From contig DAIOGK010000021.1 in assembly GCA_036745275.1 (NCBI GenBank), forward strand, positions 1-63,499: 63,499 nt of DNA, read 5' to 3'. The notes beneath the pieces are model-generated. The model did no database searches. It was given only the letters and a program-made list of their open reading frames with translations, and had not been told where the DNA came from. Every line of letters begins with the position of its first letter. Positions within the stretch are counted from its first letter, which is position 1. The translations under genes were made by a program, and so were the position numbers. This document shows positions 10,643 through 19,323 of the stretch, piece by piece. This DNA is from JAIUNP01 sp020161975. Its GTDB lineage: Bacteria; Pseudomonadota; Alphaproteobacteria; Rhizobiales; Beijerinckiaceae.

Positions 10643-10662
10643 GACAACGAGGCGAGAGCAGA

Positions 10663-11025
10663 ATGCAGAAAGTCCTCATGGCAGGCGCCATTCTGGTGGG
10701 GTTGGCGGCAACGCCAGCCGCCGCGAAATGCGTCCTGCCGCAGATCATGTTCGACTTCACCAACCACATGAGCGCCAATATGGAGATCGGCTCGGGCGAA
10801 TATTGCTCGGGTGACTTCAAGATGCCGAACATCAAGATCGATCAGGCACAAGTGGTGCAGCAGCCCGCCCGCGGCCTCGTGAACATCGATCAGAAAACGC
10901 TCGTCTGGCGCTATCGCCCGTTCAAGGGCTTCCGGGGGCAGGATCGCTTCATCATCCGGCTCTATGGCACTAAGCGCGAAGTTCGCAGCGATGGCACGAT
11001 CGTGTTCAACGTTACGGTGAAGTAG
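10663..11025 (+). CDS. Small secreted protein with Ig/cadherin-like C-terminal strand motif
   Basis: The 120-residue protein has a clear Sec signal peptide (MQKVLMAGAILVGLAATPAA, cleavage before KCVLP). The mature part has two cysteines (KCVLP, EYCSG) and ends with a beta-strand pattern, WRYRPFKGFRGQDRFIIRLYG, like the last strands of bacterial Ig- or cadherin-like repeats. It starts 20 bp after paralog 2, so it is probably co-transcribed and may bind or cap the VWA proteins outside the membrane. Function unknown; the fold is an inference from the motif alone. Confidence 0.75.
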   Translation: MQKVLMAGAILVGLAATPAAAKCVLPQIMFDFTNHMSANMEIGSGEYCSGDFKMPNIKIDQAQVVQQPARGLVNIDQKTLVWRYRPFKGFRGQDRFIIRLYGTKREVRSDGTIVFNVTVK

Positions 11026-11073
11026 CGTAACTTATCGCTTGCCTGGGGTGGCGCGGGACGGCACCTTCCGCCA

Positions 11074-13158
11074 ATGACAAACGCCGCCCACCGCTTTGAA
11101 GCCTCTGCCTGTCCGCACGATTGCCCTTCCACCTGCGCGCTTGAGGTGGAGGTGCTGGATGCGCGGCACATCGGGCGCATTCGCGGCGCGAAGGATCAGC
11201 GCTACACCGCCGGCGTCATCTGCGCGAAAGTGGCCCGCTATGCCGAGCGCACGCACCATCTCGACCGGCTGCTGTACCCACTGAAACGTTCCGGCCCCAA
11301 GGGCAGCGGCCAGTTCCAGCGCATCTCGTGGGACGAGGCGCTCGATACAGTGGCGGCGCGGATGCTGGAGGCCGAGCGAACCCATGGGCCGGAGGCGGTC
11401 TGGCCCTATTATTACGCCGGCACGATGGGGCTGGTGATGCGCGACGGCATCAATCGCCTGCGCAATGCCAAGCGCTATTCCGGCTTTTATTCAACCATCT
11501 GCGTCAATCCGGCCTGGACCGGTTATATCGCCGGCACCGGGCGCCTGAACGGCCCCGATCCGCGCGAGATCGCGAAATCCGATTGTGTCGTCATCTGGGG
11601 CACCAATCCCGTCGCGACCCAGATCAATGTGATGACCCATGCGGTGCGGGCGCGAAAGGAGCGGGGGGCGAAAATCGTCGCGGTCGATATCTATCGCACC
11701 GAGACGATGGCGCAGGCCGACATGGCCTTGCTGGTGCGGCCGGGCACAGATGGTGCGCTGGCCTGCGCCGTCATGCATGTGCTGTTTCGCGAGGGGCTGG
11801 CGGATCGCGAATACCTTGAGCGCTTCACGGATGATCCCACCGGACTGGAGGCGCATCTTGCCACGCGCGATCCCGCCTGGGCCGAGGCCATCTGCGGTGT
11901 GCCGGTGGCGGAGATCGAAGCGTTCGCGCGCCTGGTCGGAACGACGCCCCGCAGCTATTTCCGGCTCGGTTACGGCTTTTCCCGTCAGCGCAATGGTGCC
12001 GCCAACATGCACGCGGCAAGCTGCATCGCTGCTGTCACGGGCGCCTGGCAGCATGAAGGGGGAGGGGCTTTTCACAGCAACAGCGGCATCTACCGCTGGA
12101 ACAAGACCATGCTGGAAGCGCTGGACCAGAAGGACCCGGGCATCCGGATGCTTGACCAGTCACAGATCGGCCGTGTTTTGACCGGGGATGCGGAGGCACT
12201 GCGCGGCGGCCCGCCGGTGACGGTTCTGTTTGTCCAGAACACCAATCCCGTGACCGTGGCGCCCGAACAGGAAACCGTCAAACGAGGATTCCTGCGCGAC
12301 GATCTCTTCACCTGCGTCCACGAACAGTTCATGACCGAAACCGCCTTGATGGCCGATATCGTGCTGCCGGCGACGATGTTCGTCGAGCATGACGATGTGT
12401 ACCAGGGCGGCGGCCATCAATATGTCGCGCTCGGACCGAAACTGATCGAAGCACCGGGCGAATGCCGTTCGAATCACGAGGTAGTGGTGGCGCTGGCAAA
12501 ACGTGTGGGCGCACGCCATGCCGGCTTCGATCTCGATGCGCGCGGACATGTTGACGCGCTTCTCGGCGCGCGTGGCTGCGGTAGCTTCGAAACGTTGCGC
12601 GAGGAGAAATGGCGCGACCTGCAACCGCCCTTTGCGGAAGCGCATTTCACGGGAGGCTTTGGTTGGCCCGACGGAAAATTCCGCTTTCGGCCAGACTGGC
12701 GGACGGTGCCTTTCTCCAATGCCGGGCTGATGGGTCCCTGCGACCGCCTGCCGGGCTTTCCCGACCATATGGCCGTGATAGAAGCGCCGGATGCCGACCA
12801 TCCGTTCCGCCTCGCAACCTCGCCGGCCCGATCATTCCTCAATACGACCTTCACCGAAACGCCCACCTCGGCCGCGCGCGAGGGGCGTCCCAGCCTGCTG
12901 ATCCATCCGGAAGATGCCGCCGAACACGCGATTGGCGAGGGTGACGAACTTGAAGTGGGCAACACGCGCGGCAGCGTCTTTCTTCATGCCCGTCTGTTCG
13001 ACGGGGTGCGCCGGGGCGTTGTCATTGCGGAATCGATTTTCCCCAACCGCGCGCACAAGCATGGGCGTGGCATCAACACCTTGACCGGGGCCGATCCCGT
13101 GGCGCCATTCGGCGGTGCAGCTTTCCACGACAACAGGGTGTGGATAAAGAAGGCTTGA
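11074..13158 (+). CDS. Cytosolic molybdopterin-dependent oxidoreductase (DMSO reductase family)
   Basis: The 694-residue protein carries an N-terminal [4Fe-4S] motif, CPHDCPSTC with a fourth cysteine in GVICAK about 30 residues on. Molybdopterin domains follow (WGTNPVATQINVMTHA, FYSTICVNPAWTGY) and a C-terminal molydopterin-dinucleotide-binding barrel (from about 570: FRLATSPARSFLNTTF, VEVGN-like strands, VFLHARLFDGVRRGVV). No Tat signal is present, so it acts in the cytoplasm. No electron-transfer or chaperone subunit is adjacent. The substrate cannot be told. A GC-rich hairpin follows the stop. Confidence 0.85.
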   Translation: MTNAAHRFEASACPHDCPSTCALEVEVLDARHIGRIRGAKDQRYTAGVICAKVARYAERTHHLDRLLYPLKRSGPKGSGQFQRISWDEALDTVAARMLEAERTHGPEAVWPYYYAGTMGLVMRDGINRLRNAKRYSGFYSTICVNPAWTGYIAGTGRLNGPDPREIAKSDCVVIWGTNPVATQINVMTHAVRARKERGAKIVAVDIYRTETMAQADMALLVRPGTDGALACAVMHVLFREGLADREYLERFTDDPTGLEAHLATRDPAWAEAICGVPVAEIEAFARLVGTTPRSYFRLGYGFSRQRNGAANMHAASCIAAVTGAWQHEGGGAFHSNSGIYRWNKTMLEALDQKDPGIRMLDQSQIGRVLTGDAEALRGGPPVTVLFVQNTNPVTVAPEQETVKRGFLRDDLFTCVHEQFMTETALMADIVLPATMFVEHDDVYQGGGHQYVALGPKLIEAPGECRSNHEVVVALAKRVGARHAGFDLDARGHVDALLGARGCGSFETLREEKWRDLQPPFAEAHFTGGFGWPDGKFRFRPDWRTVPFSNAGLMGPCDRLPGFPDHMAVIEAPDADHPFRLATSPARSFLNTTFTETPTSAAREGRPSLLIHPEDAAEHAIGEGDELEVGNTRGSVFLHARLFDGVRRGVVIAESIFPNRAHKHGRGINTLTGADPVAPFGGAAFHDNRVWIKKA

Positions 13159-13162
13159 CGAA

Positions 13163-13197
13163 CCGCCCCTTCATTGGGCGAACTGGGGCGGGATTTT
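13163..13197 (+). terminator. Probable terminator after the molybdopterin oxidoreductase
   Basis: CCGCCCC (13163-13169) pairs with GGGGCGG (13185-13191) and is followed by ATTTT, a short T-run. It lies between the oxidoreductase and the lipoprotein gene. Confidence 0.5.
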
Positions 13198-13213
13198 GAA
13201 TTGAGGATCGACG

Positions 13214-13549
13214 ATGACGAGGACTTTTGGGCGCGCCGTTCTGGCGGCGGGCGTTGCACTTTTGCTGTGGGGCTGCCAGAGCATGCCGGAATTCAAGCCG
13301 GATCCGAAGCTCAAGACCGCATCGATGGGTGAGTTGCAGCGCGGCGTTGCAGCGAGCTGCATCAAGGTTCAGAAGGCCAAGCAGAGCGCTTCGACGGCGG
13401 AACTCTCCCGTCCCTGCGGCTGCTATGCCTCGGGCGCTCTGAAGGCCATGGACAAGACCGAGATCGGTTTCTACCGCGAGAATGGCTATTTCGCCGACAG
13501 CGCCCGGCCGAAGGCCCAGGCCGCGATGAATGCTTGCGGTCTGAGCTGA
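13214..13549 (+). CDS. Small lipoprotein, hypothetical
   Basis: The 111-residue protein has a signal peptide with lipobox LLWGC (cysteine at residue 21), so it should be lipidated and anchored in an envelope membrane. The mature part has four further cysteines (ASCIKV, RPCGCYA, NACGLS) that could form disulfides in the periplasm. The pattern resembles small alphaproteobacterial lipoproteins of unknown function. A GAGG ribosome site precedes the ATG. Confidence 0.8.
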   Translation: MTRTFGRAVLAAGVALLLWGCQSMPEFKPDPKLKTASMGELQRGVAASCIKVQKAKQSASTAELSRPCGCYASGALKAMDKTEIGFYRENGYFADSARPKAQAAMNACGLS

Positions 13550-13615
13550 GTTCGGATCCGCTGCCTCGCCCCGTTCGTGCGGCGGGGCGGGGGCAATGTC
13601 AGCTGGACCGAATCG

Positions 13616-14065
13616 TCAGATCAACCCGAGGCCGGCGAGCTCGCGTCGCATCTCCTCGGGCATGGCTTCCAGCCCCTCGGCCCGTGCGGAAAGATCACGC
13701 GGGGCGTCGGCGGCGGTGAGATAGCGCCAGCCCTGAAACGCGCGATAGGGGCGTGGCTCCACCGGAATGACCTCTGGTTTCAGCACAAGGTGGCAGCGTC
13801 CTATGCCCTCGCCATCGGTGAAGGGCCGGATGTCGAGTAATTGCTGGCGGCAGGCAATCTGCCCTTTGATGACCCAGAAAAGCGAGCCAGGTCCCTCAGT
13901 CGCGCGCAGGAGTTCAGCCTCGCGTTTGGGCACCATGCGCGTCGTATGGCGCTGCTCGAAGGCCCGTCCGGCGCGGCGCGCATAAATCTGTTGCTCCTCG
14001 ATCCACTCGCTGAGATCGCTGATGGCAGAAACGCCAACGCAGAGCTTCAGAAGATGCAGCGTCAT
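13616..14065 (-). CDS. DUF1489 family protein
   Basis: The 149-residue soluble protein starts MTLHLLKLCVGVSAISDL, with blocks YARRAGRAFEQRHTTRMVPKR and SLFWVIKGQIACRQ that are characteristic of the alphaproteobacterial DUF1489 family; no biochemical role is established. The start at 14065 is chosen because the family begins with MTLHLLK and because its ATG overlaps the stop of the upstream TIMP-like gene as ATGA. It is the last gene of a chain with the carboxylase and the TIMP-like protein. Confidence 0.85.
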   Translation of the reverse strand: MTLHLLKLCVGVSAISDLSEWIEEQQIYARRAGRAFEQRHTTRMVPKREAELLRATEGPGSLFWVIKGQIACRQQLLDIRPFTDGEGIGRCHLVLKPEVIPVEPRPYRAFQGWRYLTAADAPRDLSARAEGLEAMPEEMRRELAGLGLI

Positions 14066-14403
14066 TGCTGGGCCTGAAGCATCAGGCAGAGGTTCGTGGT
14101 GTAGCCGCTGCCCTGCCGTTGCAGCGCAAAGAGTTGCCGCGCGCCCTTGCGGAAGCGGACGCCGCAACCCGCTGAACTCGTGCGGGCACGCACGCGGATC
14201 GTTCCTTCCGCCCGGCCAATGAGATTGCGTATAACCTTCAGTGTTGTGACGGCACTCGCCCCGTCCGAACTTGTGGCGACGTCGGTGACGGTGGCCAGCA
14301 GAAGATGCTGCGGCTTCGGCGTGTCAGGGCCGGGCCTCATGCAGGAACAGGCGAAGGCCGGGCTGGCGAGCAGCAGGCCGGCAAGCGCGAGGGCAAAACG
14401 CAT
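14062..14403 (-). CDS. Secreted TIMP/NTR-like small protein
   Basis: The 113-residue protein has a signal peptide ending at ASPAFA; the mature chain starts CSCMRPGPD, the CxC start typical of netrin/TIMP-like (NTR) OB-fold domains. Later GCGVRFRKGARQLFAL and TTNLCLM match the paired C...F..G..YLV...T..LC pattern of the same fold. In bacteria such proteins are periplasmic with unknown partners. Both its start and its stop overlap its neighbours by ATGA, so it is translationally coupled to the carboxylase and to the DUF1489 gene. Confidence 0.75.
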   Translation of the reverse strand: MRFALALAGLLLASPAFACSCMRPGPDTPKPQHLLLATVTDVATSSDGASAVTTLKVIRNLIGRAEGTIRVRARTSSAGCGVRFRKGARQLFALQRQGSGYTTNLCLMLQAQQ

Positions 14404-16460
14404 CAGCCTTCCCCGATCAGGATGAGTTTTGCGCCCTGGCTGACCTGCTGGCCGACATGGCCAGAGACATCCGCCACTACGCCATCGCGCGGGGCCGTGA
14501 GCGCATGTTCCATCTTCATCGCTTCAACGACGGCGAGACGCGTGCCTTTTTCCACCCGGTCGCCCGGCTTCACATAAAGGGCGATCAGCTTGCCGTGCAT
14601 CGGGGCCTTCACCAGCGCGCCGCCCTCGGGCACATCAAGGCTTTCGAGGTCGACATCGAGCGGGTCGAACAGCGCGACTTCAGTCTGCCGGCCACGACGG
14701 ATAACCAGCCAGGCGGCATTGGTTTCGACAACAGCGACGGATGGCTCATCCGCCACGCCGCGCTCGCCGTGGTCGGTGCGTTCGGCTAACGCGACCGTGC
14801 GCGTGTAGTCGCCGGGTGCGATGCCGACCTGATACCGGAGCCAGTCGTTCTGGCTGGCCGAAACTCTGAGGCGCTTGCCGCTGGCAACAACATCGATGGT
14901 CGGCGTATTCGGCATCGTGAACGTGAAGCCATCGTTCCGGCTCCAGGGATCCACCGGCTGGAGGGCGCTCTCGTCCTCATGGCCGATCTCGCCGAACGAT
15001 GCCTCATGATCCACGCGCCAGCAGGCTTGCTCGATCATCGTCGGAACCGCCGCCGCGACCGCGTCGAGATCAACGGGCTGTTCAACGGCACCGAGCGCGT
15101 CAAGGTTTCGCTCAATGAAGCCCGTGTCGAAATCCCCGATGCGGAACCCCGGCGCGTTGCACAGCGCGATGAGGAAGGCCGTGTTGGTGCGCGGCCCGGC
15201 CACGATCGTCTGGCCCAGCGCGGCAGCGAGCCGATCCAGCGCCTCATCGCGCGTTGCCCCATGGGCGATGATCTTGGCGATCATCGGATCATAAAAGCCC
15301 GTCACCTCACCATCGCGCGCAACACCGGTGTCAACGCGGACAGACCCGTCATCAGGCAGATGCAGCGCCCAGAGCTTGCCGGTGGAAGGCAGAAACCCGC
15401 TCTCGGGATCCTCGGCATAAAGCCGCGCCTCGACCGCGTGTCCGTTGATGGCAAGGTCCTTCTGGGCGAAGGGCAGTTTCTCGCCAGCGGCGACGCGGAA
15501 CTGGAGTTCGACAAGATCAAGGCCGGTGATTGCCTCGGTCACCGGATGTTCCACCTGGAGACGGGTATTCATCTCCATGAAGTAGAAGGCGTTTTCCTTA
15601 AGCCCACCCGTGCCGTCCGCAATGAACTCAACCGTGCCGGCGCCGACATAGCCGACGGCGCGCGCTGCCTCCACCGCTGCCTTGCCCATGGCCTCGCGCA
15701 TGGCGGGCGGCATACCGGGGGCGGGGGCCTCCTCGATCACCTTCTGATGGCGCCTCTGAAGCGAGCAATCCCGCTCGAACAGGTGGACGACGTTGCCGTG
15801 GCGATCCGCGAACACCTGGATTTCGACATGGCGCGGCGCGGTGACATATTTCTCGATCAGAACGCGATCATCCGAGAAGGCATTCAGCGCCTCGCGCTTG
15901 CAGGAGGCGAGGGCGTCGTCGAAATCGGCGTGACGCTCGACCTTGCGCATCCCTTTGCCGCCGCCGCCGGCAACCGCCTTGATGAGCACCGGATAGCCGA
16001 TCTCATAGGCCTTCTGCTTGAGGAAGGCCGGGTCCTGATTCTCGCCATGGTAGCCGGGCACGACCGGCACACCGGCCTCGACGGCGATGCGCTTGGCAGC
16101 GTCCTTCAGGCCCATCGCCTCGATGGCGGAGGGCGGCGGGCCGACGAAAATGATGCCGGCGGCCTCCGCCGCGCGGGCAAAATCGGTGTTCTCCGACAAA
16201 AAGCCGTAGCCGGGGTGAATGCAGGCCGCGCCGGCCCGCTTTGCGATGTCGAGGATCAGGTCGCCGCGCAGGTAGCTCTCACGGGCTGGGGCAGGGCCGA
16301 GACGATGGGCCTCGTCCGCCATGGCAACAAAGGGGGCCCTTGCATCCGCATCCGAATAGACCGCGATGGTTCGCATACCCAGCCGGCGTGCCGTACGGAT
16401 GATGCGACAGGCAATCTCGCCACGGTTGGCAATGAGGACGGACGGCAGGGGCGTGGTCAT
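14403..16460 (-). CDS. Biotin-dependent acyl-CoA carboxylase alpha subunit (methylcrotonyl/propionyl-CoA carboxylase-like)
   Basis: The 685-residue protein contains a biotin carboxylase half (SVLIANRGEIACRIIRTARR, ATP-grasp glycine loop KAVAGGGGKGMRK, MNTRLQVEHPVTE) and a C-terminal biotinyl domain with EAMKMEHAL near residue 650. It would carboxylate its biotin with ATP and bicarbonate and hand the carboxyl to a carboxyltransferase beta subunit, which is not in the window. Length and the ESYLRGDLILDIAKR block fit MccA-type subunits acting in leucine or odd-chain catabolism. The exact acyl-CoA is undetermined. Confidence 0.85.
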   Translation of the reverse strand: MTTPLPSVLIANRGEIACRIIRTARRLGMRTIAVYSDADARAPFVAMADEAHRLGPAPARESYLRGDLILDIAKRAGAACIHPGYGFLSENTDFARAAEAAGIIFVGPPPSAIEAMGLKDAAKRIAVEAGVPVVPGYHGENQDPAFLKQKAYEIGYPVLIKAVAGGGGKGMRKVERHADFDDALASCKREALNAFSDDRVLIEKYVTAPRHVEIQVFADRHGNVVHLFERDCSLQRRHQKVIEEAPAPGMPPAMREAMGKAAVEAARAVGYVGAGTVEFIADGTGGLKENAFYFMEMNTRLQVEHPVTEAITGLDLVELQFRVAAGEKLPFAQKDLAINGHAVEARLYAEDPESGFLPSTGKLWALHLPDDGSVRVDTGVARDGEVTGFYDPMIAKIIAHGATRDEALDRLAAALGQTIVAGPRTNTAFLIALCNAPGFRIGDFDTGFIERNLDALGAVEQPVDLDAVAAAVPTMIEQACWRVDHEASFGEIGHEDESALQPVDPWSRNDGFTFTMPNTPTIDVVASGKRLRVSASQNDWLRYQVGIAPGDYTRTVALAERTDHGERGVADEPSVAVVETNAAWLVIRRGRQTEVALFDPLDVDLESLDVPEGGALVKAPMHGKLIALYVKPGDRVEKGTRLAVVEAMKMEHALTAPRDGVVADVSGHVGQQVSQGAKLILIGEG

Positions 16461-16596
16461 CGGGCTCTCGCTGAAGCGAACGGGACCCCGAGTTTAACGC
16501 CTGAAACCCGCGAGGGAAGGGGGCTTAGACCAATGACTGTCCGTTGTCCCCGCGCCGCCTCATCCTTCGAGCCTGTCGGGATGATGCGGGGGCGGG

Positions 16597-18072
16597 TTAC
16601 CACCAGACCTTCGGCGTGAGGCGCCCGGCGGATTGCTCGATGGCGCCGCCGAGCGAGAACAGCGTCTCCTCGTCGAACGGGCGACCGATAAGTTGCAGGC
16701 CGAGAGGCAGGCCCTTCTGGTCAAGGCCGCCGGGAACAGCAAGACCGGGCAGGCCGGCCATGTTCACCGTTACCGTGAAGATGTCGTTGAGATACATTTC
16801 CACCGGGTCGGCGGTTGTCATCTCGGCGATGCCGAAGGCCGAGGTCGGCGTTGCGGGCGTCAGGATCGCGTCGACGCCGTCGGCGTAAACCGCCTCGAAG
16901 TCGCGGCGGATCAATGTGCGCAGTTTCTGCGCTTTCAGATAATAGGCGTCATAATAGCCGGCGCTGAGCACATAGGTGCCGATCATGATGCGGCGGCGCA
17001 CTTCGGCGCCAAAGCCGGCAGCGCGGGTCTTTTCGTAGAGATCGACGATATCCTTGCCCGGAACGCGCAGTCCGTAGCGCACACCGTCATAGCGCGCGAG
17101 ATTGGAGGAAGCCTCCGCCGGCGCAACGATGTAATAGGCGGGCAAGGCGTATTTGGTATGCGGCAGCGACACATCCACAATCTCGCAGCCGGCGGTTTTC
17201 AGCCATTCGGCGCCGCGATGCCAAAGAGCCTCGATCTCCGGCGACATGCCATCGACGCGGTATTCTTTCGGGATGCCGATTTTAAGCCCCTTCACGGAGC
17301 GGCCAACCGCCTTTTCAAAATCCGGCACGTCCATGGACACGCTGGTCGTGTCCTTCGGGTCCGGCCCGGACATCGAGGTCAGCATGGCCGCGCAATCAGC
17401 CACCGTCTTGGCGATCGGTCCCGCCTGATCGAGCGAGGAAGCGAAGGCGACGATGCCCCAGCGCGAGCAGCGGCCATAGGTCGGCTTGATGCCCACCGTG
17501 CCGGTGAAGGCCGCCGGCTGGCGGATCGAACCGCCCGTATCCGTTGCGGTGGCGGCCATGCAGAGATCGGCGGCAACGGCGGCGGACGAGCCACCGGAAG
17601 AGCCACCCGGCACCAGCTCCGCGTTCGAATTGTTGGCTTTCCACGGTGAGACAACCGGGCCGAAGGCCGAGGTCTCGTTGGAGGATCCCATGGCGAATTC
17701 GTCGTTGTTCAGCTTGCCCAGCATCACCGCGCCATCACGCCACAGCTGGCTGGTGACGGTCGATTCGTACCCCGGCACGAAATTGCCGAGGATTTTCGAG
17801 CAGGCGGTGGTGCGCACGCCCTCGGTGGCGAACAGGTCCTTGATGCCGAGCGGAATGCCTTCGAGCGGCCCTGCCTCGCCCTTTGCCAGCCGCGCATCGG
17901 AAGCGGTGGCCATGGCCCGCGCCTTGTCCGGCGTCTCCAGCACATAGGCGTTGAGCTTGCGGCCCTTTTCCATGGCGGAAAGGAAGGCGTTGGTCAGTTC
18001 CAGCGAGGAAACCTTGCGGGCCTTGAGAAGTTCGCGGGCTTCAGTCAGCGTCAGGCGGGTCAGATCGGACAC
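16597..18072 (-). CDS. gatA: Glutamyl-tRNA(Gln)/aspartyl-tRNA(Asn) amidotransferase subunit A
   Basis: The 491-residue amidase generates ammonia from glutamine for the transamidation of mischarged tRNA. The amidase catalytic triad is visible as the lysine in LGIKDLF (near residue 78) and the glycine/serine-rich stretch GGSSGGSSAAVAADLC with its nucleophile serine. The N-terminus LTLTEARELLKARKVSSLEL is typical. It follows gatC by 36 bp in the same direction; gatB is not in the window, which is common in this class. Confidence 0.93.
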   Translation of the reverse strand: MSDLTRLTLTEARELLKARKVSSLELTNAFLSAMEKGRKLNAYVLETPDKARAMATASDARLAKGEAGPLEGIPLGIKDLFATEGVRTTACSKILGNFVPGYESTVTSQLWRDGAVMLGKLNNDEFAMGSSNETSAFGPVVSPWKANNSNAELVPGGSSGGSSAAVAADLCMAATATDTGGSIRQPAAFTGTVGIKPTYGRCSRWGIVAFASSLDQAGPIAKTVADCAAMLTSMSGPDPKDTTSVSMDVPDFEKAVGRSVKGLKIGIPKEYRVDGMSPEIEALWHRGAEWLKTAGCEIVDVSLPHTKYALPAYYIVAPAEASSNLARYDGVRYGLRVPGKDIVDLYEKTRAAGFGAEVRRRIMIGTYVLSAGYYDAYYLKAQKLRTLIRRDFEAVYADGVDAILTPATPTSAFGIAEMTTADPVEMYLNDIFTVTVNMAGLPGLAVPGGLDQKGLPLGLQLIGRPFDEETLFSLGGAIEQSAGRLTPKVWW

Positions 18073-18108
18073 GGGAATTTCACTTCGTCAGAGGGAGAGC
18101 GCGGGCGA

Positions 18109-18396
18109 TTACTCGACCACCTTGGGCACGAGGAAATAGTGATCCTCGCTCTGCGGCGCATTGGCGGTGATCCGGTCGGCATCGCCGCCGGCGGTTACGG
18201 CATCGACGCGCTTTTTCATTTCCATCGGCACGACAGAGGTCATCGGCTCGACACCTTCGACATTCACGCTGTCGAGTTCCTCGACAAAGCCGAGCATGGC
18301 GTTCAGCTCGCCCTGGAGCTTTTCAACTTCCGCATCGGGAACGGCAATGCGGGCGAGGCGCGCGATGCGCCGGACAGTGGCCTGATCAACTGACAT
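18109..18396 (-). CDS. gatC: Glutamyl-tRNA(Gln)/aspartyl-tRNA(Asn) amidotransferase subunit C
   Basis: The 95-residue protein shows the standard GatC pattern: VRRIARLARIAV at the start, LNAMLGFVEELDSVNVEGVEPMTS in the middle, and FLVPKVVE at the end. GatC threads around GatA and stabilises the GatCAB complex. It sits directly upstream of gatA and probably shares its promoter. Confidence 0.95.
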   Translation of the reverse strand: MSVDQATVRRIARLARIAVPDAEVEKLQGELNAMLGFVEELDSVNVEGVEPMTSVVPMEMKKRVDAVTAGGDADRITANAPQSEDHYFLVPKVVE

Positions 18397-18504
18397 CGGG
18401 AACCTGCTAGAGTGCGTCGCACGCGCTATAACATCGCGCGGAAAGCTTCGGCAAGCGCGGGGCCACCTGGCTTGCCACTCATCCCCGGTTCCGCAAGCGC
18501 CGGA

Positions 18505-19185
18505 TCACTTGCGCCACTGGATGGGCGCGCCAGATCCCGGAACTGTCAATTTGTAGATGCCAAAGCCAACGCCAACGGACCAGACGATGGCCATGATGAC
18601 GATCAGCGTGGTCACCGCCGATTTGTCGAGCCGTTGCGGCGCAACCTGATGCCGGGCAAGGTGACGGTTCGGCCAGTCAATCGGCCCCTGCACCGGCAAG
18701 GGCATGACGGGCACAGGCATTGCGGGCTCGGCGAAGGCAGGCGCCGGCCCCGCGAGCGGCTCGGCCTCATCGGCCTTGTCACGCGCATCGAGCGCGAGAT
18801 CGGCAAGGCTGTGCCGACGAATGACGCGGCGCAGGCGCGGGGCGCCGGAATCGTCATTGGCCGGCGGACGGGGCACGAACAGGCTGTCTGGCTCTGGCAC
18901 GAGCGGAACAACGATTTCTTCCTGTGGTGTTGTCTCTACGGGCTGGTTGTCATTGCCCAAAGGGGCCGCTTCCGGTGTAGCCACCGGCATCGCGGGCGCC
19001 ATGGCCTCGCCCCAGCCGAAGCGCGCGGAAATACCTGCATGCGCCCCGCTGCTGGCGGACAGAACGGGCAAGGTAACGGCGTACCAGGTGTCGGGCGCAA
19101 TCCGCGCGGCGTCGATCTCGATTGCCAGCGGATCATCGGCCGCGCGCGAACCTGCGCTCGGGGATGTCTGGTCCGGGGATGCCAT
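18505..19185 (-). CDS. Hypothetical protein with a single C-terminal membrane helix
   Basis: The 226-residue protein is not recognised. The first 180 residues are low complexity and rich in Pro, Ala, Glu and Asp, with a basic patch PRLRRVIRRHSLADLALDARDKA. One transmembrane helix (about 190-212, VTTLIVIMAIVWSVGVGFGIY) lies close to the C-terminus, so the bulk probably faces the cytoplasm as a tail-anchored protein. It lies between gatC and a metal-dependent hydrolase on the same strand. Confidence 0.65.
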   Translation of the reverse strand: MASPDQTSPSAGSRAADDPLAIEIDAARIAPDTWYAVTLPVLSASSGAHAGISARFGWGEAMAPAMPVATPEAAPLGNDNQPVETTPQEEIVVPLVPEPDSLFVPRPPANDDSGAPRLRRVIRRHSLADLALDARDKADEAEPLAGPAPAFAEPAMPVPVMPLPVQGPIDWPNRHLARHQVAPQRLDKSAVTTLIVIMAIVWSVGVGFGIYKLTVPGSGAPIQWRK

Positions 19186-19323
19186 CGGAACGCGAAGCCT
19201 CCGTCAGTGTGAAATACAAAGACGGAGCCTAGCAACAGTTCCGGGATGCCGCGACAACAACGTAAAAGCTTCGTTAATGCGGGCGTTGCGGATGGGTGCC
19301 AATTCGGTGCAGGCCGGGACCCT

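Noticed and set aside
14979..16619. 546-codon open frame opposite the carboxylase
   Set aside because: Antisense shadow of a high-GC gene with strong biotin carboxylase motifs.
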